Notes: generated by a model not told the origin, from the letters alone. A stretch of 64,000 bases of DNA from Lepus europaeus (GCF_033115175.1 NC_084831.1:75215502-75279501), one strand, 5' to 3'; positions 44,117 through 56,572 are shown, numbered from the stretch's first letter. Translations and numbers: made by a program.

Positions 44117-47100
44117 ACATAGTTGGGATACTTAGCTTGCCACACTTAGCTCTGTCCATTTTCCATAAACAGGAGTAGACAGTGATAGATAACTAATAAT
44201 CATTATTATAGAAATGGTGCTTCCAGTTTTACATACCTGGCTATCTTCATCAATCAGCATAAATAGAAGAAAAGCTGTATAAATATATATATATTTTCTC
44301 TGATTGATTTGATTCCTGATCCCGATACTTCTACAATACTGTGCACAAACCACAGACTATCCCTAAGCACACTTTTCATAAGCTTTTTCTGTGACCATTG
44401 TTTAACTTGAAGCCATGTCTCATGAAACTAAAAAGAGCACCTCAAATTAGAAAGGACTCATAACTGTAGGTCAGTTTTTTTGGGCCCACAGAAAATTCAT
44501 GAAGAAACCTTCAGATTCTAGTTTATTGGGGTTAAAAAAGATTTAGAAATTTTCAAAGCCAAGAAACTTTAATTTATTACAAAGCTAGGTTTAATGTACC
44601 CAAAGTCAACACAGTTAATTTTATATTATCAACAGCCAACCTTGAAGTTCACTCGATAGAGGGATGAAGGTGCTGTAGAAGGTGACTGACGGTTAATGCT
44701 ACTTTCAAATGTTATTTAAAACCTAGCTTTCATTATTTAGGCAAACTAAGGTACTGTATGCCTAATTAACACTCATTGTAGGTAGCATTTCAATAATTCT
44801 GCTGCATAAAGTTGGTTAGTAGAACTCATTAATTTCTAAATTTTCGGTGATTTGCACTGGCTATGCCTCTTTCTTGGATGAGTACTTTGTCTAGTAAGTG
44901 CCCTAATATTAGACTGTCTGTTGAATTTTTAAACTGACTTATTAAAAGACAAGTCTTGAGTGAGAAAAATCATACAATTACAAAGCCATCCTTTCCACTG
45001 ACTATTGAGCTAACAATGTAAGACTAATATTTAATGTTATTAACAATGTCCAAAGTCAAAGGTTTATGCTTAAATGAAGGATACAAAAGGACTGCCATAT
45101 TTAAAACTCCATTTAATTTTTTTTTAAGAAGAATGCAAATCAAAGACCAGGAATTGAAGCCCAAGAGAAAAAATTTATTTAAGCATATTTGAATTTCTAT
45201 TGAGTTCTATTTAACTCTGAGGTTTTTTTTTCTCCCCTTCTGATAAACTTTTGCCCTCCAGCCTGCTGTGAAAAGAACAATGAAGCAGCCACCATGCTCC
45301 CTCAACTCTGTAAGTGAGTCTTCCTGAGTCATTATCCCTCAGCTTCCATAAAGGGCATGAAAAATCTCCTTTCTCTGTCTCCCACCAGGACTCCCGTGCG
45401 AAGCCTTGCTCTCAATGTCTCGTAGAGTGGAAATCTCAAGAAACACAGCACCCATCTGTGTACATCGTGCATGTTGAATGGCAGACATTACCACCATTAT
45501 AAATTAATGAGACTTTAAAAAAAAAAAAAATCTGGCCAAGGCTTTTTTTCCCACACAATGTGAATAACCTGGCAAAGATCTGAGACTTGCATCCAATGAG
45601 GGCCCCCAGTCTGGCCTCTTCTAGTGTTAAAGAAGAATGGGAACCTGGAAATGTTTCAGGGCCTACTTAGGCCCTGCCACACTGGTGAAACCTTTGTGCT
45701 TTCAGTTTTCTCCGTTTCATCAAAAGAAGAAGAAAGGCAAAAAAAGGAGAAAAGATCGAAAGCAGCAATTTAAATTTCAGGATTGAAGACCTGATGCTGC
45801 TTGTTAGGCTTTCCCTCTCCTTTTTCAAGGAGCCAGCTCCTCACTTTCATTTTCACTTGGAGTTTCTCTGCCTCTTTGTCAACTCATTAGCTTGTGAATC
45901 CAGAGTAAATTTTCATCTGGGAAATGAGCTGCAAATCCCAGGGACCTCAGTGCTCCTGTAGAGTGCTAACACCATTATCTAAACCCTACACACTGCCTTC
46001 TAGTGAGCCTGCCTGCTCCATAGGCAATCCAGGGCTTGTCTGGACACTGTTGGCCTTAGATCCTTAGTTTAGTATTGATCACCTTAGCAGGCATTCATTA
46101 CTTTTTTCAGAATCAGGTTATGAATCCAAAACGAAACCCAGCCAAGACATACATATTTAGCCTCTCTACTAGCAAAGGTTCATGCTGTATGGATGAAATA
46201 CCTGGATATCGCAGGGAAAAATTCTTTCCCACTTCATCTTGTGCTTGACACGCATCTGCCTGCCTTCCTTTAATTGGCCAGGTGCCCACTCCTGACCTCA
46301 TCACTTTTACTCTGCTTACCTACTCTGGATGCATATTTTCTTCTCAATTATTGCAACCACCTCAGAATTAACACATATAGTGAGTCTCCCTATAAAAATA
46401 TGTGTTTACTAAATTATACATAGCCATTTTTTCCCTATAAATCTTCAAGGTAATGAAGAATCTCTACTATGGGTCACTTATGTGACAGTAAAGTTAATTA
46501 TAATTGCTGCATCACCTGTGCCATAGTTATTTCTTCACATTCATGCATTCTTGTGGGCAAGCTCAAGTTGTTTTTCTTTCTGGAAAGGAGTACTCTCTGG
46601 TATTTCCCTTCCCATTTCCTATAATTTCTACTTTCTGTCTCCATCTTTCTCTGACTTCTAATTGAAATAAAAATGAAAAGATAAAAAAGCTCTTTGAGCA
46701 CATCTATTAATTTCCAGGCATTTCTGCTAGCATTTCCCTCCCTTCAGCAGTGGGTCATGCTAAACATTGATTTACAGAAAAGCAACTGTAACTACATCTG
46801 TAACTGTTTTGCATCGTAATTTAGCTCAGAAATTACAGCTTCCATAAACGTCAATTATTAAGTGGCAGAACTTGAAATGATGCTGCTTAATTACTGAATA
46901 TGGTACAGATTGACTTAATTTTCAGATAGCAATACTTGTGCTAGACAGCGCTGTGTAGATTTCATTGACTTTCCTTAGCCACTCTTTGTATGTCAGTGCC
47001 ATAAGCAAAATGTAGCATAAGCAGCGTTTGTCATGACAACCTTGTGACCTGTGACGCTCTTGTTGCAGAAGTTTGGTCTCAGCATCATCCTCTGTGCTGT

Positions 47101-48859
47101 CTTCGTCAGCTTTCAAAGGGTGGATAAGATTAGATGGCAATGCCTGGGGTCAGAGCAACTGAAGTGACAGAGGAAGTAGATTTCTACCCAGTAAAGTCTG
47201 TGCATGTGAAAATGGATCAGATATCTAGGCAGACATTCTTGTTGCCCGCATTACTCCCATCAACCCAAGGTCCTCACTCAAAGACAGGCTTTTGATTTCA
47301 AAGGTAAACCTTCCTTGGACAATCTAGTTAGAAAGGGGCTTAGCAACTGAAATGAATATTTTGTGAAACTCAAAAAGGAAACATATAGTGACTTATCCTA
47401 TGCTTTAACTATTAATACATCTATGAAACACTGCATTTGAGATTTGAAATTGGTCACAGAGAATCTACACATTTTTAGCACATGGGAATGGATATATTGC
47501 ATATAGAAAGAAATAACATTAACATTTGGAAAACAAATGCCACGTTAGAGTTAAAACAATTATTAAAATTGCAGTATTTTAATTAGATAAAAGGTGGCAG
47601 ATGTAATATTGTGTTAACAGCATATTGGCAAAAGCATGGCTTGAAGTTTCTTCTTTGTGTGAAATAAGAAAATCTAAATTTATAATTCATTTTCTCAGGG
47701 ACTCATTTCCAACTTACTTCTAATTAAGGTAAAAGCTAAATATATGAAACAATTCAGAATAAGAATAAAGAATTCTGTTGCAAAATTAAATATCTCTTTC
47801 ATAGGTTATTAAGTTTGCTTGATGATGAGATTAAAAATGAATACTACATATACACTACCTATTTATAGACTGATTTCCAAGAAAAAATTTCAAGCTAAGT
47901 CACATCAACATAATTAAAGCGTGCATTGTCCAGAGTATACCTGAGAAAATTAAAATCTAAAAGCTGTTAAGGATTTTAAGTCCATCTACCACTCTGGAGA
48001 AAAAAATTCTATGCTTATAAATCTTTGAATATGGTGATTAAAAGGAATTGTGTATTGCTAATATCGACCCAATATCAGATAACTTCTAAAAAGAAGAATT
48101 TTATTAAGCCAAATGAGGAAGAGAGTCTTTGAAAATCATGTGTGATTCTAGTGCTTAAAACAGTTGATGAAACATATATGAACACAAGATAAGAGAGATT
48201 TGGTCTATTTTAAATGCTCTTTCACTTGGTAGGAAATTAATGTGTGATAAAAGTATTATTGGGAAAAATGGAGAAATTTGAGGAAAATATCTGAATATTT
48301 CTTAATTAATGAACTCCATTTTTTATTACAAAAAGCAACAGTATAAATGAAACAGATGTTTTATCTAAAAGTTTAAGCTTCAAACTCTAAGAAATTTCAT
48401 ATTAATTTATCCTTAACAGGTTTTACTGAAGAAACACAAAAAATCATAAATATCTTAATTAAAAAATTCAACCAGTTGAAGATGTTTGTTGTCTCTATTG
48501 GGAGTGATGGATATTTGCATGAGTAGGGTTTTCTTCTCATAGATAAGAGCAATGTGACTAAGTTTTGGAGCACTTTGTTATACTCAACAAATAACTACAT
48601 AATAAAATGAAGAATGATATTTCTTTGACATACATCTTTATCCTATACTGTGCACCAAGATCATTGTCCTATTTGTACAGTCTTACTCTTATTGACACAT
48701 ATGACCAACATTTTACTAAATCTTTGAATGGAAATCACTCTTTAGCCACTGAAATTATATTTTTCACCTTCCTTTAATATTTTGAACTACTCTTCAAATA
48801 AATTTTTTATGGTGATGCACATAAATGGCATCATTTTATCTCCAAGAATGTTATTTTTA
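44117..48859. other. 4.7-kb repeat-free interval
   Basis: No SINE, LINE, LTR or DNA transposon is recognised, the longest such stretch in the window. 45600-47300 has mixed composition with homeodomain-type motifs (TTAAGTGGC at 46858-46866, CTTAATTAC at 46886-46894). No open frame over about 80 codons. 47400-48860 is very AT-rich. Confidence 0.5.
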
Positions 48860-48874
48860 AAGAATGATATTATT

Positions 48875-49158
48875 TAAAAATTATTTTCATTTCATTTGAA
48901 TGGCAGGGAGGCAGAGACAGATCTTTCATCTACTGGTTTACTCCCTAAATGCCTACAACAACCAGGGTTAGGACAATCAGATCTCCTATGTGAGTGGCAG
49001 GGACCCAAGTACTTGAACCATCATCAGCTTCTTCCTGGGGTCCACATTAGTAGGAAACTGGATCAGAAGTGGAGTGGCCTGAGAACAAGCCAGGCATTTC
49101 AATTTGGGATGCCGGTATCACAAACAGTGACTTAACTGCCACACTGAATGCCTGTCCC
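48875..49158 (-). mobile_element. old CSINE with 15-bp TSD
   Basis: AAGAATGATATTATT (48860-48874) and AAGAATTATATTATT (49159-49173) differ at one base. It is diverged and lacks most of the GA tract. Confidence 0.88.
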
Positions 49159-49269
49159 AAGAATTATATTATTCATTTGTGTTAAGTTTCTTAGGCAATA
49201 AATCTAAAACATGGAAATTGTTCCCCTTCATGATCACGGATAATATTAGTCCATGACTCACAACTGCCA

Positions 49270-49420
49270 CCTACTCTTATCTAAGATCAAACTACTTAAT
49301 CTCTAGTTCTGTTTTTTTTTTTTTTCAAATGATGATGTTTAACTCACAGATTTATTGTAAAGAATCCATGAGAACATGCGTGTTAAAGAGTTCCGTAGAT
49401 TGTGAGGGCTACTTGAGTAT
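49270..49420 (+). mobile_element. MIR fragment
   Basis: AAACTACTTAATCTCTAG, TTCAAATGATGATGTTTAAC, CATGAGAACATGCGTGTTAAAG approximate the MIR core. A T-run (49312-49325) interrupts it. Confidence 0.5.
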
Positions 49421-50479
49421 AAAATATTTTAGAAGCCTTGATTGTAAACAAGTGAAATATTTCCAATGTTGATGGTGAAGAGTGTTGGCCTTTCTGAGAT
49501 CAGGGTGGGCTGAAAACAGAGTAGGTGGCTCTGCCAATTTTGGACCTGAAAACTTGGATTGTGAGCCAAGACTTCTGCCCAAGAGGGTGATAACTGTGAA
49601 GGTAGCGTCAAGCAAGAGAAAGACAAAATATAGTGAGAAGAATTTATTTTCTGTTGATAGAATATAATTTTCTTGGGAATTAAATTTTTTTCCAACTAGT
49701 GCTGCTGTATTATCATAGAATAGAATTTATAAAAAGGGTCCAAATTCTGAAGATTTCTTTCTGGACTGTGACAAGAGAAACATGGGAAAGTTGGAAATAT
49801 TTCTAAGGAAAGTTAGGAATGCAATGAAAGAGTTTAGATAGAGAACCTGAGGGAAATAGGTTCTGGGATTATTGAGTTTGCTGAGGACAAAGCTAAATGT
49901 AGATATGTGGGAATGTGTAATATACTCAGGATGAAAAAACATCTGCTTTCTGTACTTAAGAAAAATCCAAAAGGAACTATGCTTAAGCTGTAGGATAACA
50001 AATTTAAATTAGCCACAAGAAAGAATTTCCTGATGTTGGAGTTTGTTAGGTGTACAGGGTTTACTGGAATCTTTTTTGCACATCTTTGCAAAAGTGTTTT
50101 CATTAAAATGGAATGGTGTAGGTGTTGACCTTCCTGTATGTAAGACAATAGATCAAAAAACACTTAAATAATATGTCTAATTCCCTTGATTGTTATGTAT
50201 TGTTACTCTGGTAAAATAAAAGATAATGTTGGCAAAATTTTCACAATAAAATACTGTTAACATTTGCATGGAAGAAAGAAAATATATTTTGTTTCAAATT
50301 ATCCCACAGTGTATTATTGTACAGTAACTAACTTACTGCTTGAAATATTCTATAATATCGGACACAGTAGAAAACTCCTTAGATACTATTTATTTTCATC
50401 AAAGTTCTCTACATCCTACTGCTTTTAACTCTGGAGTGAAATAGAGTAAGACATGCAAACTGTGGGAGGGTTGGCTAGC
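49421..50479. other. unique AT-rich sequence
   Basis: No repeat recognised. Minus-strand frames (88-109 codons at 49429-50163) show no known motif. Confidence 0.4.
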
Positions 50480-50870
50480 TATTCATCAAATACTTATTTC
50501 TTATTTTTCCTGTGCTACAATATATTTCCCAACCTCCTTTCTGACTGATGTGTAGTGAGATATTTGTGTCCCAGCCAATGGAATGTGAATGTGGTAGTTG
50601 TGATGTGTGCCTTTTCTGGGCCAATGCTTTTGAGAGTAGTGTATGGCTACCTCCATATCCATTCTTCTTCCACCTGCTACATGTAGACGGTGATGAGGAA
50701 CTAGAAAGTGGCTGAGCTGCCAGTTGGAAGGGACATGGGTGGAGCCACCATGTGGAGGGTGTCCTGCCGACTGGGAATGTCTTTCTCAGCCTCTTACATG
50801 AGTTAGAAAGAAATTTTTGTTTTGTTTTGTTATTTATTGTCAGCAGATCCAGTGTCTGGTCAGGGCTTAT
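50480..50870 (+). mobile_element. MLT1-like LTR fragment
   Basis: CCAGCCAATGGAATGTGAATG, GATGTGTGCCTTTTCTGGG and GACATGGGTGGAGCCACC resemble the middle of older MLT1/MaLR LTRs (a GGCCAATGAGA-type block followed by a GTGATG block). The match is weak. Confidence 0.4.
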
Positions 50871-50929
50871 TTCTACTTCAAAACAGTACCTTGTGGCCGT
50901 ATCCCTGCATGGCTGAAGAAGACAATCAA

Positions 50930-51090
50930 GCTCTGTGGAGCCTCTTTAATAAAGGCATGAGTGCATGAATGGGTGCTCTGCCCTTGGAACCTAACCACCT
51001 TCCAATGATTCTAACTCTTCATATTATCATATATGGAATTATATGTCAACATACAGATTCGGAGAGGCACACAGACTTCCAACAATGGCA
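50930..51090 (-). mobile_element. MaLR (MST/MLT1-type) LTR fragment
   Basis: GCATGAATGGGTGCTCTGCC, CTTGGAACCTAACCACCTTCC and TATGTCAACATACAGATTCGG match the reversed 5' part of MaLR LTRs (CCCTCATGACCTAATCACC...TTCAACATATGAATTTTGG). Confidence 0.7.
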
Positions 51091-51389
51091 CATCTGAACC
51101 AGTTTTGACCTAAGGAGGTTTAATGAGTTTTCTGATTATCCTTGTCTACAGAGATAGGAGGTCACAAATAGGAGAAATATTTGTAGTGACAATTAGTGGA
51201 TTGGGTTATTCATAATGTGTCTTTCATCTATTATTCTTAAGCATTTTGAAAATGGGTAATAGACATTTAATAGATGTGGGTCTATAGCTAACTCTAGATA
51301 AGATATGGAGGCTTTTGATTACAAGGCATAGTAAATCATCTTAGTTTCCTGGGGCCCTCTAGCCCTTCTGAAACCAAGTCATTAATTCT

Positions 51390-51630
51390 GTTGGAGGTAA
51401 GATTGTGTATTATTAGGAACTTGGGCTCCGGAGTTAGAATACTTGAGTTTAAATCCTGGCTCTGCTGTTTGCTGACTGTGGAGCCCACTGCATTTTGGTT
51501 AATCTCTCTGTTCTCAGTTCCTTCATCTTTCAAAATGAGGTCTATAATAGTAACTTTATTATGTAGCATTACACAGAATGAAGCTTAGGGTCTTGTACAC
51601 AGTCAACAGTCAATAAATCATGGCTATTAT
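51390..51630 (+). mobile_element. near full-length MIR
   Basis: ACTTGGGCTCCGGAGTTAG, GAGTTTAAATCCTGGCTCTG, GTTCCTTCATCTTTCAAAATG and GTCAACAGTCAATAAATCATGG give the whole MIR from tRNA-like part to 3' end. Confidence 0.85.
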
Positions 51631-51639
51631 TTAATAAAT

Positions 51640-51895
51640 GTTTATTGACAATCTTTTATAATGAAATCTATAATACATTAAATATCATGTCATGTAAGAC
51701 AATGTACTCAACACTTTAAAAATTATCTCATTAAATTCTACCAGCTCTTCTGTGAGGTGGCTATTTTTATGTCAATCATACAGATGAAGGAATTAACTTT
51801 ATGAGATATTAAGTGACTTGCCCAAAGTCACACAGTTCAAAAATAGCAAAGCCAGGATTTAAAAAGAGATCTGCTAAGCTCTAAAGTAATATGAC
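51640..51895 (-). mobile_element. near full-length MIR, inverted
   Basis: AATGTTTATTGACAATC, TTATCTCATTAAATTCTACC, GACTTGCCCAAAGTCACACAG and AGCCAGGATTTAAAAAG match the reversed MIR. It faces the preceding MIR 3' end to 3' end. Confidence 0.85.
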
Positions 51896-52649
51896 TTGAA
51901 TAACAAGAATGGATGTAAGGATAAAAATAATATAGACTAGAAGCAATCAGCTCATTCAAGGAAGAGATAGTATAAAGTATATGTCTTGCTAAGTGTTAAA
52001 ATATCAAAGACGTACTGTGAGAAAAATCCTGGTATGTTTTGCTCTGGAATTTTACAAAGTGCTGTATTTTCCTGACACTGGCTCATTATTGGATTGTTGC
52101 TTAATGAGATAATCACTGGGGCTTAATCCTTGACTGGTTTCCTTTTTTGTTCCATGATACCATTCTAGATGCCTACCCTATCCCTGCTAGTTGTGTCCTG
52201 AACATATGTTTAGGGTCCAGAAAGAACATCAGAAACATCTATGGGTGGACTTGAGCACATTGCCATACTGCTATTGGAAAAGTCACTTGATATGGACAAG
52301 TAGTTCAAAAGTGGACTGTTCAAATGCACAAAGGCTTGTCCATTTCTACCCAGACCTGTTGTTTCATTGTCTGGACTCTACATCGGGACCAAAGTAGATT
52401 CTAGGTGAAAGTGACATTTGGAGAGCTCTATTTAAACACTCTTTGCTATGTACAATCTTACAAATTCTCATGATTTGAGTTGATTTTTCTGTCTTCAGTT
52501 GAGCTAAGACGAATTAAGTCATTTATTCAGGTGACTTATTTAAAGTGGTGAGAGGTATCCATGACATGGATAATAATAATAATAATAATAAATAATCATA
52601 GTATGTGAAGTCAGAACAGATAGCAATGATTATATAATCTAGTGTTCCT
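51896..52649. other. unique sequence; (ATA)n at 52567-52597
   Basis: Apart from the AAT/ATA trinucleotide run no repeat is recognised. Confidence 0.45.
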
Positions 52650-52810
52650 ATATTACCAGTGGTAAACTAAAACCTAGGGAGAGACAATGGCTTCATCTGG
52701 GCCACACAGTGTGCTAAATGCTAGATATTCTCATTATCTTGTTCACAGGCCCTCTGGAATTAGGTAACAAGCCTTATTATTGATTCTACTTCATTATCTC
52801 TGAATCTCAA
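52650..52810 (-). mobile_element. one or two MIR fragments
   Basis: AAACTAAAACCTAGGGAGAG then GCCACACAGTG, followed by GTGTGCTAAATGCTAGATA, ATTCTCATTATCTTG and TTATTATTGATTCTAC. The order implies two overlapping or rearranged reversed MIR pieces. Confidence 0.5.
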
Positions 52811-52979
52811 ACTTTCATGTAGGTTTTTACCCTCTCTGCCCTTATTCTAGCTAGCTGGGTGTGGTTTAGACAGACCAGGAAAGACTAAAATAAGTAAGGC
52901 TCTTTCGGTTTATCAGCAACTTTGCTACAGGCTTTGTCTCCATCTGGTCTTAGCAGCGCAACTGCCTCTCTTGCAATAG

Positions 52980-53083
52980 CCATAGTTTCCTCCTGTGAAT
53001 CAGAGCTGGGGCTTGGCTCTGGCTCCACCTAAGCTCTGTGCTGTAAGCATAGGCTTAAGCTACTACACCACAGTGCCAGCCCC
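52980..53083 (-). mobile_element. CSINE fragment (5' portion)
   Basis: CTTAAGCTACTACACCACAG then TGCCAGCCCC is the reversed head of an old CSINE. Upstream sequence is too diverged to follow. Confidence 0.6.
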
Positions 53084-53224
53084 ATGGCTGTCTTTCATAG
53101 TGGGAAGTAAGTATGGCTGCTTTTGCTTTGGAAGGGCACATGGTGTCTTCCAAGGTTGTTTTCTATTTTAACAGCCTCAAAAAATAGTTCAAAATAAAGG
53201 CCACCAGTGCCACTGCATGTTAAG

Positions 53225-53315
53225 ACATGCAGAAACATGAAAGGCACATGGAGAACTGCCTCCCCCGACTCTGACTGTACAGTCCGTATTATCAACCACT
53301 ACACCACACTGACTC
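53225..53315 (-). mobile_element. possible MIR head
   Basis: ATTATCAACCACTACACCAC resembles the reversed MIR tRNA-like head. Low certainty. Confidence 0.4.
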
Positions 53316-53500
53316 AGTAGCATTGCCACAGTCAGGCAGATATGATGTTCAAGTGCTTTTCTGCTGCAAAGGAAGCACGTGAAATGTTCTAAATTTCTGC
53401 CTTTGAAATTCTGTTTGTAGTCAGCCCATTGCATCCTACGTGAGGTAAAGACAGAGGCACACATGCCTAACTGGAGCTGATTTCTTATTTTATCATGTTC

Positions 53501-53822
53501 CTTTATTCATTTTTATTTATTTGAAGATGGGACATACAGAGAAAGAGAGAGAGAGATGGGGAGAGAGGGAGAGAGAGAGAGAGATCTTCTATCCACTGGT
53601 TTACTCCCCAAATAATGCCCACAATAGCTGGGACTGGACCAGGACGAAGCAAAGATCCATCTGGGTCTCCCAGGGAGGAGAGTGGTGGCAGGGACCCAAG
53701 CATTTGAGCGGTCATCCATTGTCCCCCAGGTTCATTGGCCAGAAGCTGGATTGGAAACAGAGGCAGACTCAATCCCAGGCTGCTTGATATGGGATGTGGG
53801 CCTTGTCACTGCGCCATAACAC
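53501..53822 (-). mobile_element. old CSINE
   Basis: Antisense tail ATTTTTATTTATTTGAAGATGG, a long GA tract, CTATCCACTGGTTTACTCC, and ATATGGGATGTGGGCC near the head. No TSD found. Confidence 0.85.
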
Positions 53823-55903
53823 ATGTGTGACTGATTTTCTAAAACTTGTCTTTAGGCATTTTTTTGTCCTTCACTTAGAAGCTGGCTTGCAAGAAGGAAG
53901 AAATAGAGAAGAAAATGTGAAGAGAAGATGGTCTCTCGGCTTTACACAGCAGACGAGTGCCAGCCTTCCTGGGGACACTGGTGATATTGCTTGAGACTAT
54001 CCACGCCAAACCAGAAAAGGCAGCTCTCAAGGTAAAAAAAAAAAAAAAAAAAACAACAACAACAACAAAAAAAACCCCAGAGTCTTTGATGCTGTCTCAC
54101 TTAAATTTGAATAAATTCCGCTTCTTTCATAGTGTCCTAATGAATTTCTGGTACTTTTATTACCCTAATGTGTTGGTGACATGCATCAAACTTTTAATAC
54201 AGTACCTGGTAGATCATAATCAATCAGTTAACAATAGTTATTATTATTAAAATAATAGAAATCTGACATGGGTGGAAGACATTTTAATCATAGAAATCCC
54301 ATGTGAAATACCACTTGGAGCTAAAAGTCAGTTCAGGAGGGATTTTAAATTGACGAGGTGAATTTTTATTATTTAAAATGAAGAAATAATATTTGTGGTG
54401 ATAACATTAATGCTGCTGCCTTTCAAGCCCTCAGTGAAACTCCGCTGCCTTCATTTATGCAATCCATAACAAGGGAGCCCTTTTGTTAAGACTCACTTAG
54501 TCCATCTTAAAGCACCTTTCAGTCAAAGAACAGCTTCTCATTAAGGGAAAAATGATTATTAACATCCTCATTTTGCTTCCTCTCGTGAATTATTTGCATT
54601 CAGAAATGTGCATGGCATTAGTTTCAGGGTAAATGCAAATATGACAGCGGGATTTCTCACCAAGCTCTTTTTTATTATTAGCTCTTTTTATGTACTCCAT
54701 TTATTATTCCCTCCTCATTTTTCACATTGTATTAAAATGTTGGATTTCTTAAAATAATAATATTTCTTTCATTCGGTAATTGTCTCAGCCCTGTCTACGA
54801 CAGGCTACATCACAGAGTGCCCATCTAGAATTCGGAATGGCTTATATGACGGTGCGTCTCTGCTGAGGGGAGGCCCAGGAATTAGCATCCTGGTAACCGA
54901 ATCCCCTCTCTCCCACGGAGAATGTGATTACTCCAGGTAAGGTTCATGGGCTTGAGAAAGAGGGCAGTGGTGTGAGGGAGGCTTCTGCTGGGAGTGCCGG
55001 CAGTGTATTTACAGTCTGGGGCTTGGAGATAAATTAAGACATTTTTTCCCCCTCAGCTTGCTACAGTGTCCATCTTCAATGCCTTTTAAATACAACAGTC
55101 TCGCACTACATTTTCCTCTCGATGCGGTGAAGTCGTTTTGTGAGAAATGTTTGTTTGCTGCATCCAGTGCCCTCCCTGTGGGGAGTGAATGAGTTGGGAG
55201 GCTAAGAATCCTTCGTCAAGGGTGGTGGACACAGCGTGGCTGGAGTGGAATGAGGGGATCAGGGGCGCACTTCCCACCGGGGTCTGCTGTGATAAACTGA
55301 GTATAATTACTTGGTTCTTTCCTGATCATAAAAAAAAAAGGAGGTAATAGATCTGACTAATAAAACCAAGCTAATAAAATCATTTGATCATTTTGATTCA
55401 CTGCACTTCAGTGTACCAGGCTTCCCTGTTGACTCACAAATTGTTGCTGTCAAATCTTTTTACATTTGTTTCCTTTGGATATGACTTAATGTCTCCTTTT
55501 CTCTCCCTTGTTACTGTCCATCATTTCACTTCTTCCTTCCAGGGAGCAGGGGAATGATCAATGTTCAAGGCAAAAGCAAGCTACCCAGTAGATCATGTGA
55601 TCGTGTCTGTTTTTGAAATGGCTTGGTATTCACCATGCAGACACTCTGATAAGGCACTTGTGATAGGATCTGCTTCCTGGCACATTACACACTAGCTTCC
55701 ATGTATTGGTTGTCTGGTATGTAAATTTTTCCTTTGTAGAGTAGGGGCTGGGAGAAAATTCAGTCCACCATATCTTGGAGATTAGTAACAAGAGCCAGTG
55801 TCCCATGAAGAGTTTGGCTGGTACAAGCCTGGTACAGGGGTTGAGTAGTTCTTCTTATTTTGCAATGCTTACCTTGGACCATTTTATTAAAAATCCTCTT
55901 ATG
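53823..55903. other. 2.1-kb repeat-free interval with CpG-rich block
   Basis: No transposon recognised. An A-run with (CAA)n lies at 54033-54070. 54590-54640 holds two octamer motifs in inverted order. 54780-55290 is GC-richer with at least a dozen CpGs in an otherwise CpG-poor window. A splice-like segment lies at 54789-54936. Best explained as conserved regulatory or unannotated transcribed DNA, unproven. Confidence 0.45.
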
Positions 55904-56572
55904 GGGGCTGGTGTTTTGGTACAACGGGTTAAGCTATCACTTGGAATGCCAGCATCCCAGATGAGAGCACCCGTTCAAGTCCTGATTACTCTGCTTCCAA
56001 TCCAGTTCCTTACTAATGCTCCTGGGAAGTGGAAGATGGCCTAAGTGGTTCTGCTCCTGCCACCATGTGGGAGTCAGGATGGAATTCCTGACTCCTGGCT
56101 TCAGCCTGGCCTAGACCTGGCTGATATGGTCGTGCCCCTCTCTTGCTCTCTGCAGCTCTGCCTTTCAAATCAATACATTTTAAAAAAAATTTTTTCTGGG
56201 AGGCAGAGTTAGTGAGAGAGATAGAGAGAGATAGAGAGAGAGAGAGAGTTATAGACAGTGAGAGAGAGAGAGAGAAAGGTCTTCCTTCTGTTGGTTCACT
56301 CCCCTAATGGCTGCTATGGCCGGCACTGCACTGATCCGAAGCCAGGAGCCGGGTGCTTCCTCCCGGTCTCCCATGCAGGTTCAAGGACCCAAGCACTTGG
56401 GCCATCCTCCACTGCCCTCCCGGGCCACAGCAGACAGCTGGACTTGAAGAGGAGCAACTGGGACTAGTACCCAGTGCCCCAACTGGGACTAGAACCCCGG
56501 GGTGCTGGCGCCACAGGCAGAGGATTAGCCAAGTGAGCCACAGCACTGGCCTAAATCAATAAATCTTTAAAA
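55904..56572 (+). mobile_element. older CSINE with a young CSINE in its tail
   Basis: Head GGGGCTGGTGTTTTGGTAC, core GACTCCTGGCTTCAGCC, CTGCCTTTCAAATCAATA at 56175, resuming after 56553 with AAATCAATAAATC. Confidence 0.9.
56176..56552 (-). mobile_element. young CSINE nested in a CSINE tail
   Basis: AAATCAATA at 56167-56175 and 56553-56561. The GA-rich part is expanded and partly duplicated (GTTA...CAGTGAGAGAG twice), so it is about 40 bp longer than its relatives. The tRNA-proximal block is also repeated (ACTGGGACTAGTACC / ACTGGGACTAGAACC). Confidence 0.94.
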
